Part shown: piece by piece, positions 15,856-23,804 of the stretch | Layout of the letters: each line of letters starts with the position of its first letter | How positions within the stretch are numbered: the stretch's first letter is position 1 | Source of the DNA: Streptomyces sp. AM 4-1-1 | GTDB taxonomy: Bacteria > Actinomycetota > Actinomycetes > Streptomycetales > Streptomycetaceae | NCBI RefSeq assembly: GCF_029167625.1 | Contig: NZ_CP119145.1 | Coordinates: forward strand, 124,001-188,000 | Direction of reading: 5' to 3' | DNA: 64,000 bases | The notes under the pieces: generated by a model | Databases searched by the model: none | Seen by the model: the letters and a program-made list of their open reading frames with translations, nothing else | What the model was told of the DNA's origin: nothing | Program-made: the position numbers and the translations under genes

Positions 15856-16335
15856 TCACTCGCAGGAATTTCGGTCGCGATCGGAACTCGGCCATACGTA
15901 GGGCAGGCTGTCCGGAACCCCGGGGAATCGAGGACGGTAATATTCCGCGTCCTTGCGTACCAGCGCCGAGCGATGACTGCGATGGAACGCGGAATCCCCC
16001 AGCCATGGCGGCAGTTCACCCGCTTCCGAGAGAGCGCTCTGATCCCGCACGGCGGAATCCGGTCGGCAGGCGCCGAAGCCGGCCGTCAGGCTCGCGGCGC
16101 ACGTGTCGCCGTGACCCTGGTCCGTCCAGACCCGGCACACCTCCAGCCCGTACCGGACCAGTGCCTCCTCGTACCCGCACCACATCCGTACCGCCGGGTG
16201 GTGACGCCAGCCGTAACCGGGCACCGTCAGACCTCGTAGCACCTGGAGTGCTTCGACACGCTGCTTCCCCAGGCGGCGCCGGTCCAGAGCCTGCGCCGAT
16301 GACGCGAAATCAGGAAACGGCAGAAAAGTCTGCAT
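15856..16335 (-). CDS. MSMEG_6728-family protein (pyrimidine-dimer DNA glycosylase-like domain)
   Basis: The 159-residue protein begins MQTFLPFPDFASSAQALDRR and continues RLGKQRVEALQVLRGL, GYGWRHHPAVRMWCGYEEAL and a C-terminal SHRSALVRKDAEYYRPRFPG. This is a conserved actinobacterial family whose N-terminal part resembles T4 endonuclease V-type proteins; a repair activity has not been shown as far as I know. The start at 16335 is set by conservation of the MQTF opening. The gene is divergent from the YeaQ-like gene. Confidence 0.8.
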   Translation of the reverse strand: MQTFLPFPDFASSAQALDRRRLGKQRVEALQVLRGLTVPGYGWRHHPAVRMWCGYEEALVRYGLEVCRVWTDQGHGDTCAASLTAGFGACRPDSAVRDQSALSEAGELPPWLGDSAFHRSHRSALVRKDAEYYRPRFPGVPDSLPYVWPSSDRDRNSCE

Positions 16336-16410
16336 ACCGTATGCGTACCGCGCTTCCCCGGACGACAACCGTCCTTCGCGTCCCGGTCACAACGGGAAGC
16401 GGTGATCAAC

Positions 16411-16426
16411 CGCGTTTGGAAACGCG
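16411..16426. promoter_or_regulatory. Palindrome resembling a LacI-family operator
   Basis: CGCGTTT-GG-AAACGCG is a perfect 16-bp dyad with the CG-rich half-sites typical of LacI-type operators. It lies between the divergent genes starting at 16335 and 16495. No LacI-family gene is in the window. Confidence 0.4.
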
Positions 16427-16494
16427 TTGACCGGCCATGTGAAGTGAGACGCAGGAACAAGACACCAAGACACCAAGTAGAGGGGCTGTCGGCT

Positions 16495-16767
16495 ATGGGC
16501 ATCATCGCGTGGATCATCATCGGCCTGCTGGCCGGAGCTATCGCCAAGGCACTGATGCCGGGCAAAGACCCGGGCGGCATCATCATCACCATGCTCATCG
16601 GCATCGCCGGCGCGCTGCTCGGCGGTTGGCTCGGCAAGGTGATCTTCGGCGTGGACTCGATCGACGGCTTCTTCCATCTCTCCACCTGGATCGCCGCGAT
16701 CATCGGCTCGCTCATCCTTCTCGCCCTGTACCGCATGGTCACAGGACGAGGGCACAGCCACCGCTGA
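16495..16767 (+). CDS. GlsB/YeaQ/YmgE-family stress membrane protein
   Basis: This 90-residue protein has three hydrophobic segments: MGIIAWIIIGLLAGAIAKAL, then IIITMLIGIAGALLGGWLG and WIAAIIGSLILLALY. The GLLAGAIAKALMPGKDPGG pattern is diagnostic of the transglycosylase-associated (YeaQ/GlsB) family, small membrane proteins raised under envelope or general stress; the molecular function is unclear. The ATG at 16495 lies after GAGGGG. A LacI-like palindrome lies about 70 bp upstream and a long terminator directly downstream. Confidence 0.9.
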   Translation: MGIIAWIIIGLLAGAIAKALMPGKDPGGIIITMLIGIAGALLGGWLGKVIFGVDSIDGFFHLSTWIAAIIGSLILLALYRMVTGRGHSHR

Positions 16768-16782
16768 TCCTCCCGCCCAAGC

Positions 16783-16822
16783 CCGTCGGGCCCGCCGTCC
16801 TGAGGGACGGCGGGCCCGACGG
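16783..16822. terminator. Strong bidirectional terminator
   Basis: An 18-bp perfect stem (16783-16800 with 16805-16822) with the loop TGAG lies between the YeaQ-like gene and the convergent bL37 gene, and can end both transcripts. Confidence 0.85.
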
Positions 16823-16832
16823 CGTGGTGCGG

Positions 16833-16910
16833 TCAGCTCTGAGGACGCCGACCGTGATTGGCCGCGTTCTTACGACGCGCTCTCTTCTTACGACGCCGCT
16901 TCGATGACAT
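16833..16910 (-). CDS. 50S ribosomal protein bL37 (25 residues)
   Basis: The minus strand encodes MSSKRRRKKRARRKNAANHG followed by RRPQS and a stop. The very basic composition and the ending ANHGxRPxS match bL37, the small actinobacterial large-subunit protein first seen in mycobacterial ribosome structures. A strong ribosome site (AGGAGG, five bases before ATG at 16910) and a TATAAA -10-like box at 16943-16948 support expression. At 25 codons it is easily missed in automatic annotation. The gene ends at the shared terminator at 16783-16822. Confidence 0.85.
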   Translation of the reverse strand: MSSKRRRKKRARRKNAANHGRRPQS

Positions 16911-17013
16911 GCCGCCTCCTCTTCCCTGGGGATTTCACCGATTTTATACACTTTCGCCCCATGTTCATCGTCCGACGGGTTCGCGTCCGGCCCGTCAGCG
17001 GCTCGTGCACGGC

Positions 17014-17045
17014 GTGGTGCCCCCGGCAGTCGCCGGGGGCACCAC
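17014..17045. terminator. Terminator of the lamin-tail gene
   Basis: GTGGTGCCCCCGGC and its complement form a 14-bp perfect stem with a four-base loop, 23 bases past the stop codon of the gene at 17069. Confidence 0.8.
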
Positions 17046-17068
17046 GTGTCTCCGTGGTTCAGGGGACG

Positions 17069-17545
17069 TCAGCGGTGACCGCCCCGGCGGCCCCAGGACT
17101 CCGAGTCGACCTTGTGGCCCCGGGCGTCGCGCAGGGTGGCGGTGTCCCGGTTGTCCCACACATAGGTACGCCGGCCCTGGTGGACGTCGTGGCCGTTGTC
17201 GCGGCCGACGCCGGTGTGCACCCGCACGGAGGAGCGTCCCGCCAGCCGCAGCTTGAAGCGGTAGGTGTGGCCGCCCTCGTCGCCGAGCGTCCAGCCACGG
17301 AGATCGGCGGACTGCCGGGAGGTGTTGGTGACGGTGACCCACTCCCCGTTCAGGCTGCGGTTGGAGCCGTCCTCGCGGCCGGGACTGTCGTACTGGATCT
17401 TGCCCAGGACGATCACCGAGCGCTTGGCCGGCGCGTCGTGGGTCCTGCCGTGTCCGTTGTCGGCCGCGGCGGGGAGAGCCGCTGCGGCCAGCAGTGCGCC
17501 GGACGCGAGAACGGCGGCGGTGATTCGTCGTGCGGAACGGGACAT
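17069..17545 (-). CDS. Secreted lamin-tail-domain protein
   Basis: The 158-residue protein has a signal peptide (RRITAAVLASGALLAAAALP, cleavage near AAA-DNG) and one lamin-tail (LTD) domain: IVLGKIQYDSPG, GEWVTVTNTSRQSADLRGWT, GGHTYRFKLRL and TYVWDNRDTATLRDARG. In bacteria LTD domains are beta-sandwich modules of secreted proteins, often beside nucleases or adhesins; here it stands alone, so it probably acts as a binding or cell-surface module. Its own terminator follows. No partner gene is evident. Confidence 0.85.
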   Translation of the reverse strand: MSRSARRITAAVLASGALLAAAALPAAADNGHGRTHDAPAKRSVIVLGKIQYDSPGREDGSNRSLNGEWVTVTNTSRQSADLRGWTLGDEGGHTYRFKLRLAGRSSVRVHTGVGRDNGHDVHQGRRTYVWDNRDTATLRDARGHKVDSESWGRRGGHR

Positions 17546-18014
17546 GAGAACCCCTCATCTGGCGTTGCCGGGCCCGGTGCCCGGACGGTGTTCGGTCCCG
17601 GCGTGCTACCGAGAACGCACACTGTGGCCGGACGGCGCGACGGCCGGAAGGTGCCCAGATGTCTGTTACGAAACACCGACATTTCCGTCACACGCGGCTG
17701 TACCCGGCACCCATCACGCCATGCGTCGGCTCCTGTCGGCCGGTGAGTCCCACCGGCCGTGGGGCGTCGCGGCACCGGGATGAACACGCCGTCCCACCAC
17801 CCTTCCCACACCCCCGCGCGCCCCTGGCACGCGGCGCCGCGTTCGTGTAACAGCCGCCGCCCCACCTCCTGAACAGCTGTACGCCAGCGGCAGGTAAAGC
17901 GGAGAGACCGTTCGACGCCCGCGCCGGGACCGGCCGCCGTCGCGCGCCGGTCGATCGGGTGACTCATGAGGTGGCGCGACATGCCGAAGCGGATCGTGGG
18001 TTAGGTGTGCAGTC
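17546..18014. other. Intergenic region with no supported gene
   Basis: This 469-bp gap separates two divergent genes. TGTT-ACGA-AACA (about 17665-17676) is a short dyad and may be an operator. I see no reading frame with credible codon use or ribosome site. The promoters of the flanking genes should lie near its ends. Confidence 0.4.
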
Positions 18015-18785
18015 ATGAGTCTTGAGCCACGTTCCACGAAGACCGACGGCCTCCCGGGCCCTCGTACCCGACACCCGCGTGTGGTCGGCTCCCTGTGCGT
18101 CGTCGCCGCCTCGGCCCTGTTGCTGGCGGGATGCGGCGGCAGCGACAACGAGGAAGGGGCGCCCTCACCCGCGCGCGCCACGCAGAGCCCGACCGTGTCG
18201 TCGGCCGCTCCCTCCGCCTCCTCGTCCATGTCGGCCTCGCCGTCGGCCACCGCGTCGAGCCGGGCGCCCCTCACCGAGGACCAGGCCGAACGCAAAGCAC
18301 TGATCCCGGCCGCGAAGATCGCCTTCCTCAAGGCGGCCGACACGGCGGTGGGCAAGGTTCCGGGGAGCAAGCTCGCCGAACTCGAACTGAAGGGGACGAG
18401 CGGCAGCGCCGACACCGGGCACCCCCAGTGGATCGCCAAGGTCGCCTCGAAGGACGGTACGGCGCACACCGTGCGCATCGACGCGGTGTCCGGCAAGGTC
18501 ATCCGGTCCGAGACGGACCCCGACCAGGACGCCGACGACAAGCGCGAGCTCGCCGACAGGCTCGCCAAGGCCAAGGAGACCCCCGAGGCGGCCGCCAAGG
18601 TCGCCATGGACAAGATCACCGCGGCCGGCAGGAAGGGCACGGTCAGCGCCATCGAGCTGGACGAGAAGAAGGGCACTCTCGTCTGGTCCGTCGATGTGGT
18701 GACCACCGACGACTGGAACAAGACGACGTTCGACATCGACGCCGCGAACGGCGACGTCAAGCGCGAGCACGTGGACCGCGACTGA
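18015..18785 (+). CDS. PepSY-domain lipoprotein
   Basis: The 256-residue protein has a lipoprotein signal ending in the lipobox LLLAGC (Cys40), then a Ser/Pro/Ala-rich spacer of about 45 residues, and two PepSY-type repeats (WIAKVASKDGTAHTVRIDAV followed by SGKVI, and LVWSVDVVTTDDW followed by FDIDAANGDVK). PepSY proteins are periplasmic or outer-surface modulators, often thought to inhibit proteases. It should be anchored to the outer face of the membrane. It is monocistronic and followed by a long nested hairpin. The start at 18015 is the first ATG before the signal. Confidence 0.88.
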   Translation: MSLEPRSTKTDGLPGPRTRHPRVVGSLCVVAASALLLAGCGGSDNEEGAPSPARATQSPTVSSAAPSASSSMSASPSATASSRAPLTEDQAERKALIPAAKIAFLKAADTAVGKVPGSKLAELELKGTSGSADTGHPQWIAKVASKDGTAHTVRIDAVSGKVIRSETDPDQDADDKRELADRLAKAKETPEAAAKVAMDKITAAGRKGTVSAIELDEKKGTLVWSVDVVTTDDWNKTTFDIDAANGDVKREHVDRD

Positions 18786-18842
18786 TCCCGACGCGGGCCG
18801 CGAGGCCGGGCCAGGACGTTGATCGCGGTCGGCCCGCACGAT

Positions 18843-18944
18843 GAGGGCCCCGGACCGGTGCCTGGGTTCCAGGGGTCCTCGCAACTCCCACCATCGCGGG
18901 TGTTGCGAGGACCGTGAGAACCCAAGGTGAGGTCCGGGGCCCTC
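18843..18944. terminator. Long nested inverted repeat between convergent genes
   Basis: Three perfectly complementary stems are nested in 102 bp: 14 bp (18843-18856/18931-18944), 6 bp (18864-18869/18918-18923) and 12 bp (18874-18885/18902-18913). It lies between the lipoprotein gene and the convergent FUSC gene and is likely a two-way terminator or a folded RNA element. Confidence 0.65.
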
Positions 18945-19059
18945 ACCGGTCCGCGACCGCGGCGGTGGGCGGTCGGTTCCCGCGGGGGCGGGTACCGGGC
19001 CGGCCTGTCCATGGGCGCGCGGTCGGCCGGACGAACAGGGTGACCCGTCCTCGTACGGT

Positions 19060-20289
19060 TCAGAATTCGACCGCGCGCCGGGCAGCGACCGCGCCACCGC
19101 GCAGCCGGCGGCCCAGGGCGAGCAGCCGCGGGTGGCGTTCGTGCAGTTCGGCCGAGCGGCGGTCCAGTTCCTTGCCCAGGCGCTCGGTGCGTTTGTCGAT
19201 GTCGAGCTCGTCCAGGATGCGGTCCACCTCGGCGAGCAGGGCTCCGTGCAACTGCCACTGCCGTGGGTGTTCCTGAACTCCCGACAGGAGCATGTCCGCC
19301 ACCCGGTCGCGGGTCGTGCGGCTGACTTCGAGGGCCTCGGCCAGCCGGGACTCGGCCTCTTCGGCGCTGGCGGCGACCGAGGTGGTGACCAGCAGTGAGT
19401 AGCTCTCGATGGCGCCGGCCATCTGCCCGAACAGTTCCCTGAGCGAGGCGGCCACGTCCTCGGGGAACAGCTCTTCGTCGGTGCGCGCCTTGGCGAGGTC
19501 GGTCATGGTGCGGGTCAGCACCCTCAGCACCACGGCACAGATCTCCAGGGTGTCGAGTCCGGTGCGCAGGACGACCCGGTACAGCAGCCCCTGCCGTACG
19601 CGCGGGTTGAGCCTCAGGCTCTCCTCCGCCTGCCGCAAGGACGCGTCGACCTCCACGATGTCGTGGTCCAGGCGCCGGGCCTTGTGCAGCCGGGCGGCCG
19701 CTTGGGGAGCGGGTACCAGCTCGCCCGTCTCGTCACCCATGGCCCGGAGCATCTCCCCCATCTCCCGGGCCAGCCTGTCGATCGAGGTACCGGCTGTCTG
19801 CACCCACACGGGGGGCGCGAACAGCAGATTGAACATCAGGCCCACACCCGCGCCGATCAGGGTCTCCAGCACCCGATCCCAGGCGGTGTCGGCCACCTGG
19901 GCCACCCCGAGCACCAGCATGGCGCTGATCGCCACCTCGGGCACGAACTCACTCACGCGCACCAGTCGTCCGACGATCAGCGCGGTGAAGATCGTCAGCC
20001 CGAGGCTCCACCAGGTCAGTCCGACCAGGGAGCTGAAGCCGATGGCGATGAGGACGCCGACGACGACGGCGTTCACCCTGCGGATTCCGGTGGTGAGGGT
20101 CGCGTAGAGGGTGACCTGCACGACGAGCAGGGCCGTGAGCGGGGCTGTCAGGGGGGCCGGCTGGGGAAGGGTCCACAGGGCGACGACATAGGCGATGACG
20201 GCGGCCGCCGTCGAGCGCAGGGTCTGTGCCGCCACGGGTTCGGTGGTCCGCCGGACGAGATTGATCATTGGCGCGGAGACTTCAGGCAT
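19060..20289 (-). CDS. FUSC-family (aromatic-acid-exporter-like) membrane protein
   Basis: The 409-residue protein has six hydrophobic segments in the first 170 residues (for example AAAVIAYVVALWTLP, ALLVVQVTLYATL and AISAMLVLGVAQVA) and then a long cytoplasmic helical part rich in Glu and Arg. This is the layout of FUSC/ArAE proteins related to fusaric-acid resistance and AaeB efflux. It may export an aromatic acid; the substrate is not known. The ATG at 20289 follows AAGGGA; an upstream in-frame start is less likely. It is divergent from the DUF6629 gene. Confidence 0.85.
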   Translation of the reverse strand: MPEVSAPMINLVRRTTEPVAAQTLRSTAAAVIAYVVALWTLPQPAPLTAPLTALLVVQVTLYATLTTGIRRVNAVVVGVLIAIGFSSLVGLTWWSLGLTIFTALIVGRLVRVSEFVPEVAISAMLVLGVAQVADTAWDRVLETLIGAGVGLMFNLLFAPPVWVQTAGTSIDRLAREMGEMLRAMGDETGELVPAPQAAARLHKARRLDHDIVEVDASLRQAEESLRLNPRVRQGLLYRVVLRTGLDTLEICAVVLRVLTRTMTDLAKARTDEELFPEDVAASLRELFGQMAGAIESYSLLVTTSVAASAEEAESRLAEALEVSRTTRDRVADMLLSGVQEHPRQWQLHGALLAEVDRILDELDIDKRTERLGKELDRRSAELHERHPRLLALGRRLRGGAVAARRAVEF

Positions 20290-20443
20290 TTTCTTCCCTT
20301 GCCCGATCGAGTGGCATCGCAGCCCTCTTCGGCCCGACAAGACCGCCGGACGGGCGAAGAGCGCCGGTGGCGCCGGGCGGGCGCCGGTAGCGTGGAGCGC
20401 GACGACGATCGATCCTCATGACATCGCGGGGCCGGGTGGCGCC

Positions 20444-21067
20444 ATGTGCTGGAGTGCGACCGCCGACCTCGTGGCGGGCACCGGGGTCGCCGCGATCGGG
20501 GTGGCGTGTGTCGCCCGTCGGCACCGGGTCCGCGACCTGCCCCTCGCCTCGCTGCCCCTGCTTCTCGGCGCTCATCAGATCGTCGAGTCCCTGGTCTGGC
20601 GCGCGGGAGGGGGCGCGGGTCCCGCGACCGTCGCCTGGACGGTCATCGCGCTTCCGCTGCTGGCGTTGTGGGTGCCGCTGGGGGTGTGGTGCGCCGCGCC
20701 GCCGGGTGCCCGCCGACGGGTGCTGGTGCCCCTCGCCGCGGGCGCCGCGACGGCGGCGGTCCTCGGGTACGTTCTCGCCATGCGTCCCGTGACGGCCGAG
20801 GTCCGGGGCCACACCCTCGGCTACCTGGTCGACCTTCCCCAGGGCGGGCTGATCATCGCGGGATATCTGCTGGCGACCGTCGGTTCCCTGCTCTCGGCCA
20901 CCGACCGATGGCTGCGGATGCTCGGTGTGCTGGCCGCTGTCGGCGCGGTGGTCTGCGTGGCGCTGTGGCGGCTGGAGTTCGTCTCGACCTGGTGCGCGTT
21001 CGCCGCGGTGTGCTCGGTCGTCCTGTTCGGCTGGGCGCGGCGGCGCCCGCCGGTCCCGCGGGTGTGA
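20444..21067 (+). CDS. DUF6629-like membrane protein
   Basis: The 207-residue hydrophobic protein begins MCWSATADLVAGTGVAAIGV and has about seven membrane segments, with HQIVESLVWR after the second. I recall this MCWSATA opening from a conserved actinobacterial membrane family named DUF6629; function unknown. The start is fixed by this conserved opening. No operon partner is apparent. Confidence 0.75.
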   Translation: MCWSATADLVAGTGVAAIGVACVARRHRVRDLPLASLPLLLGAHQIVESLVWRAGGGAGPATVAWTVIALPLLALWVPLGVWCAAPPGARRRVLVPLAAGAATAAVLGYVLAMRPVTAEVRGHTLGYLVDLPQGGLIIAGYLLATVGSLLSATDRWLRMLGVLAAVGAVVCVALWRLEFVSTWCAFAAVCSVVLFGWARRRPPVPRV

Positions 21068-21300
21068 AACGGCGGCCCCTTCGCCGGGGCCGCTCGACGG
21101 GACGGTGCCGGCGGAGGCGGTGGGTCTTCGGACCGTCGGCCGGTGCCGGTTCTGCCGGGGTGGCCGGGCCACCGGCCACCGGAGACAAGACCGGGTGGGG
21201 TCCGGTGTGGCGTGCCGGGATTCGGGAAAACGGTGGCCGGCCGTCGGACGATGCGGCGCGATCCGGATTCTCTCCGGCTGAGGCCCGCCGAGGGACATTT

Positions 21301-21329
21301 GGTCATTTCAGGGCCCGTATCGCGGGTAC
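21301..21329 (+). promoter_or_regulatory. Possible sigma-B-like promoter
   Basis: GGTCAT (21301-21306), 17 bp and GGGTAC (21324-21329) lie about 40 bp before the HATPase gene. GGGTAC matches the -10 of Streptomyces sigma-B-type promoters; the -35 is a poor match. The rest of the 302-bp gap after 21067 shows no gene. Confidence 0.3.
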
Positions 21330-21369
21330 AAGAAAATCACCAGGGAAAATACTCGACGGGGTGAAACGC

Positions 21370-21795
21370 ATGAACAACCGCATTCCCATGGCCGAGGCGT
21401 CCGGCTCGTTCAACGGAGAGACGCACGCGGAGTTCGTCTGCCGGCCCCGCTGGGCGGCGGAGGCGCGTGACGCCGTCGCCACCTTCGTGGCACGGCTGCA
21501 CCCCGCTCTGCCGACGCAGACCGTGCAGAACCTGTTGCTGCTCGTCTCCGAACTCGTCACCAACGCTCTTCGCCACGCGGGGTCGGTTTCGGCGCTGCGG
21601 CTGACGGCGGACCGTGCCGGTGTCAGCGTGCACGTCGCCGATCCCAGCCCGGCCCGGCCCACGAGCCGTACCCCCGACATGACCGGGCAGTGCGGCGGCT
21701 TCGGCTGGCCGATGGTCCAGCGGCTGGCCCGTGACGTGAGCGTGCGTGCCGGGGCGGGCGGCGGCAAGGTCATTCTCGCGACCCTTCCCCGCTGA
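21370..21795 (+). CDS. ATP-binding protein, anti-sigma-factor-type HATPase
   Basis: The 141-residue HATPase_c protein has the N-box LLVSELVTNALRHAG and a G-box with GGFGWPMVQRLARDV. It belongs to the RsbW/SpoIIAB-like stand-alone ATPases, which are very numerous in Streptomyces and act as protein kinases of anti-anti-sigma factors or bind sigma factors. No cognate gene is adjacent. The ATG at 21370 follows GGGGTG. Its partner is unknown. Confidence 0.85.
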   Translation: MNNRIPMAEASGSFNGETHAEFVCRPRWAAEARDAVATFVARLHPALPTQTVQNLLLLVSELVTNALRHAGSVSALRLTADRAGVSVHVADPSPARPTSRTPDMTGQCGGFGWPMVQRLARDVSVRAGAGGGKVILATLPR

Positions 21796-21932
21796 CCTCC
21801 CGGCGGCCCGGAGACGCCGCGCCGGTTCCCGACGGGAGCCGGCGCGGACCCATGTCCGGGCGCGGGCGCGCCGGGCCACGCCTTCCGTATCACCGGACAG
21901 GAATACGACCGGCTCGGTGGGAACAGGGCCCA

Positions 21933-22094
21933 AGAGCTGTCCCACGATCCCTGGTGGGCGTGCGACGACAGCTACGGCGCCTCGCGGCGTTGTCGAAACG
22001 TCCCCATACGTCCAGTACGCGGACGCCCTTCCGCCTTGCGAGGCACCGCGTCCGACGCCGCGCGCTGATCCACCACGGATCGCGGGACAGCCCT
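21933..22094 (+). repeat. MITE-like repeat, copy A (162 bp)
   Basis: The element is bounded by inverted repeats of 25 bp with 22 matches (left starts AGAGCTGTCCC, right complement AGGGCTGTCCC). The interior includes GGCGCCTCGCGGCGTTGTCG and CACCGCGTCCGACGCCGCGC, both present in copy B at 51431-51592, which has the same length and orientation. It contains no transposase and lies in the 450-bp gap between the HATPase and HAD genes. The rest of that gap holds no gene I can support. Confidence 0.8.
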
Positions 22095-22245
22095 CAGGAC
22101 GGGAAATGGCTCCCCTTCGGCGTCCGTGTTCACGCATTCGGTCCATCGGCCGGAAACACGACTTCCGCCTGTTCCCACGTTCCCGGTCCGGGGAGCCGGC
22201 CCTGGTTCCGGCGTCGCGTTTCCGGACCGCCGATCCGGCCGTGTT

Positions 22246-22920
22246 TCAGCCATCGCGCCGTGCGGAGCCGAACAGGGACTCGTCGAGCCGGGCGAGCAGG
22301 TCCGCCGGATCACGGTAGATCTCGGCCGCCCCCGCGTTCTCCAGGTCCGCCCTCGGGATTCCTCCGGACAGCAGACCGATGACGGGGACGCCGGCACGGG
22401 TCGCCGCCTCCATGTCCCACACGGAGTCACCGACGTACACGCTGTCCTCGCGGGTCGCGCCCGCGAGTCTCCTGGCTCGCTCGACCGGCTCCGGGGCGGG
22501 TTTCCCCTCGTCCACGTCCTCCGCGCCGGCCGTGTCCGCGATGACGTCGTCGGCGTCCAGCGCCTTTCTCAGCGCGTCGAGTTCCGGCCCCGATGCGGAT
22601 GTCGCGAGAACGACGGTCCAGCCGCGGGCGGCGAGCGTGCGCAGCAGATCTCCCGCGGCGTCCAGGGCGGGCAGCCGCTCGAAGTACTGCCCGTACAGCA
22701 CCTTGTGCGCGGTGCTGATCGCCGCGCCCTCCTCGTGGTCCCTGCCGGTGCCGAGGAGGTGGTCCATCAGGTCGTCCGAGCCCAGTCCGACGGCGTGGTG
22801 GACGGCCTGCATGGGTACGTCGTGCCCGGCCTGCCGGAACGCCTCCCACCAGGCGGTGACGTGCAGGTAGTTGGTGTCCACCAGCGTCCCGTCCACATCG
22901 AACAGCGCTGCACGTGCCAT
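22246..22920 (-). CDS. HAD-superfamily hydrolase (beta-phosphoglucomutase/phosphatase type)
   Basis: The 224-residue protein has the HAD motifs: I, FDVDGTLVDTN with nucleophile Asp8; II, VVLATSASG; III, Lys in EGKPAPEPV; and IV, VYVGDSVWDMEAA. A helical cap of subclass I lies between motifs I and II. It dephosphorylates or isomerises a small phosphorylated substrate; which one is not clear. The start at 22920 follows GGAGGAC. It is divergent from the DJ-1-like gene. Confidence 0.9.
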   Translation of the reverse strand: MARAALFDVDGTLVDTNYLHVTAWWEAFRQAGHDVPMQAVHHAVGLGSDDLMDHLLGTGRDHEEGAAISTAHKVLYGQYFERLPALDAAGDLLRTLAARGWTVVLATSASGPELDALRKALDADDVIADTAGAEDVDEGKPAPEPVERARRLAGATREDSVYVGDSVWDMEAATRAGVPVIGLLSGGIPRADLENAGAAEIYRDPADLLARLDESLFGSARRDG

Positions 22921-23190
22921 GGTCGTGTCCTCCGGAGTGGGATTCGGCCGGCCCGGGGGCTCCGGGGCCGGTACCGGTTCGGATCTGTCTTCTCGTTCTG
23001 GATCGCCGCTTCGGCCACGGTCGTGCGGGCACGCGTCCGCCCCTCGCCCAGCGTAGGCCGGGTGGCCGCTCCCGGCCCGACGGCGCGGGCAGCGGCCGTC
23101 GGCTGCCGCGTCTGCGCGTGAGCGATGGCCGGTCTACGTTGGACGGGGGGAGTTCCATCGGAAGCGCACCTCGGGCTGAGAGGACAGACC

Positions 23191-23760
23191 ATGGCTGACA
23201 GCGCGCTCGACGGCCGTCGGGTTCTGGCGATCGTGACGAACTACGGCGTCGAACAGGACGAGCTGCTGGTACCGGTGCGGCATCTGCGCGAGCGGGGCGC
23301 CGAGGTGGACGTGGCGGCCGTTTCGACGGACCCGGTCCGGACACTCGTCGGCGACAAGGACCCCGGCGAGACGGTGACACCGACGATCGCCCTCGCGGAC
23401 GTGGACGCCTCCGCCTACGACCTGCTGCTGGTGCCGGGCGGCACGCTCAACGCCGACTCGCTGCGCCTGGAGGCCAGGACGCCGGAGATCGTCCGCTCGT
23501 TCACATCGTCCGGGCGTCCGGTGGCGGCGATCTGCCACGGACCGTGGGCGCTCGTCGAGGCGGACGTCGTCACCGGCAAGACGCTCACCTCCTACGCCTC
23601 GCTGCGGACGGACATCCGCAACGCCGGGGCTGACTGGGTGGACAGGCCGGTCGTCACCGATGACTCCGGCGGGTGGGTCCTGGTCACCTCGCGGACCCCC
23701 GACGACCTGGAGGACTTCCTCCGCGAGGTCGACACGGCGCTGGGGACGCCGGTCGGCTGA
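23191..23760 (+). CDS. DJ-1/PfpI-family protein
   Basis: The 189-residue protein has the DJ-1/PfpI flavodoxin-like fold with the nucleophile elbow Cys115 in AICHGPWALVEA. LLLVPGGTLNADSLR precedes it, and Glu21 in NYGVEQDELL is placed like the conserved acid. The sequence is closest to the PfpI/YhbO-type subgroup linked to stress and glyoxal detoxification, but activities vary widely. The ATG at 23191 follows GAGAGGAC. It is monocistronic. Confidence 0.87.
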   Translation: MADSALDGRRVLAIVTNYGVEQDELLVPVRHLRERGAEVDVAAVSTDPVRTLVGDKDPGETVTPTIALADVDASAYDLLLVPGGTLNADSLRLEARTPEIVRSFTSSGRPVAAICHGPWALVEADVVTGKTLTSYASLRTDIRNAGADWVDRPVVTDDSGGWVLVTSRTPDDLEDFLREVDTALGTPVG

Positions 23761-23804
23761 CCGCCCCGGGCGGCCCGCCACCGGGCGGCCCGGGGCCCGG
23801 ACGC

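Noticed and set aside
23761..23804. Terminator between the DJ-1-like and CocE genes
   Set aside because: CCGGGCGGCCCG occurs as a direct repeat; the best hairpin has mismatches in the stem, so I left it out.
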